This document shows, in pieces, positions 49,072 through 49,608 of a stretch of 49,608 bases of DNA. Under the pieces are notes generated by a model. That model saw only the letters and a program-made list of their open reading frames with translations, was not told the origin of the DNA and ran no database searches. The stretch lies in the NCBI GenBank assembly GCA_051011595.1, contig JBPCTQ010000384.1, positions 1 through 49,608 of the forward strand. Direction: 5' to 3'. Origin of the DNA: JAOUEE01 sp051011595 (GTDB lineage: Bacteria > Actinomycetota > Acidimicrobiia > Acidimicrobiales > SHLQ01). Both the position numbers and the translations under genes were made by a program. Positions within the stretch are counted from its first letter, which is position 1. Each line of letters opens with the position of its first letter.

Positions 49072-49608
49072 CCTCGACCAGCCCCGGCGAACTGTCGCCC
49101 GGGCCGGCGCGCGCCGACGCAGAGTTCGTGCCGCTGTCGCGACGACGGTTTCCCGCCCTCGAAGGGCTCCGGGGCCTGGCCGCGATCGGCGTCCTCATCC
49201 AGCATCTCGGATTCTGGACCGGCGCGACGTTCAACACGCGAGCCGGGGGCTTGCTGGCGCGGCTCGACTGGGGTGTCCCGGTGTTTTTTGCGATCTCGGG
49301 GTTCCTCTTGTTCCGAGCACCGGCCGAGGCCTTGCTCGACCCCGACGAGGTCAGGCCGTTCTCCGATCTCAAGAAGTTCTGGCGGCGGCGGATATGGCGG
49401 GTCTTTCCGGCCTATCTCGCCGTATTCGCGATCGTGATGATCGTGCCCCGCCACATCACGGCGAAACCGAGCATGCTCGAAATGCCGCTGCACGTCCTGC
49501 TGCTGCAGATCTACCCCACCGATACCTTCGCCGAAGGCATCTCCCAGGCCTGGAGCCTCTCGGTCGAGATCAGCTTCTACCTCTTGTTGCCATTCTTCGG
49601 ACGAGCCC
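49068..49608 (+). CDS. acyltransferase 3 family membrane protein, truncated by window edge
   Basis: The first 180 codons of an OafA/YrhL-type integral membrane O-acyltransferase. The N-terminus has RRFPALEGLRGLAAIGVLIQ with the conserved Arg, followed by the His in QHLGFW that is required for catalysis in the family. Several membrane helices follow (VPVFFAISGFLLF, VFPAYLAVFAIVMIV), with WSLSVEISFYLLLPFFG near the edge. The GTG overlaps the stop of the flavoprotein gene as GTGA, so they are coupled. It probably acetylates or acylates a cell-surface glycan or lipid; the remaining C-terminus is beyond the window. Confidence 0.88.
   Translation, partial: MTSTSPGELSPGPARADAEFVPLSRRRFPALEGLRGLAAIGVLIQHLGFWTGATFNTRAGGLLARLDWGVPVFFAISGFLLFRAPAEALLDPDEVRPFSDLKKFWRRRIWRVFPAYLAVFAIVMIVPRHITAKPSMLEMPLHVLLLQIYPTDTFAEGISQAWSLSVEISFYLLLPFFGRA

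Overview
The window is high-GC actinobacterial chromosome. The Pup-proteasome locus, an F420 biosynthesis fusion gene (fbiC), HelY next to tatA/tatC, HxlR and LOG proteins and the style of the promoters suggest Actinomycetota. The two-domain ThyX-like protein and the break in mycobacterial gene order point to the Acidimicrobiia, but that placement is inference. There are no insertion sequences, prophage genes, CRISPR arrays, rRNAs or tRNAs that I can recognise. This reads as an ordinary core-genome segment with several unusual details.

Layout. 1-4197 (minus): a LysM wall protein running off the left edge, a divergent thymidylate synthase ThyX, an M20 peptidase and a DAGK-like protein. 4194-8464 (minus): helY-tatC-tatA and a zinc-ribbon protein. 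8640-10344: a glycerophosphodiesterase converging on lepB. 10397-18806 (minus): the whole pupylation and proteasome set in the order mpa, dop, pup, prcB, prcA, pafA, pafB, pafC. 19011-22368: a divergent ferredoxin, then a tightly overlapped six-gene minus-strand operon of two membrane proteins, a basic unknown protein, a ubiquitin-fold sulfur carrier, a TtuA-like tRNA thiolase and TrmI. 22444-24485: a LON-domain protein and a PBP4-type carboxypeptidase. 24573-34256: mostly plus strand, with a FIST protein, transketolase, transaldolase, an HxlR regulator, FbiC, a LOG protein and conserved unknowns. 34307-39331: a ClC channel behind a short leader ORF, then RNase D, rhodanese, mobA and DUF3151 on minus. 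39343-44842: a tandem palindrome pair, pyruvate kinase, flavin reductase, a SirB1-like protein, a second glycerophosphodiesterase and a GlcD-like oxidase. 44915-49608: a secreted lytic transglycosylase, a 570-nt stretch that looks like a structured RNA gene with its own terminator, two small proteins, a Glf-like flavoprotein and a truncated acyltransferase.

How the genes work together. Pup is ligated to substrates by PafA and removed by Dop. Mpa unfolds pupylated proteins into the PrcAB core, and PafB/PafC are WYL regulators encoded alongside. Upstream, ttuA and trmI probably both modify the tRNA T-loop (positions 54 and 58), with the small MoaD/ThiS-like protein as sulfur donor. Tkt and Tal form the non-oxidative pentose phosphate branch. 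TatA/TatC, LepB, DacB, the LysM protein and the transglycosylase serve export and the cell wall.

Most notable for a second look are the putative 570-nt RNA (46.39-46.96 kb), the exact tandem copy of a 48-bp palindrome (39.34-39.45 kb), the ubiquitin-like carrier with a Gly-Gly-Ala-Arg-Pro tail, a pyruvate kinase with an altered cation site, duplications at gene ends, and a recurring TANNNT box 5-9 nt before the start codons of about 15 genes that suggests widespread leaderless mRNAs.
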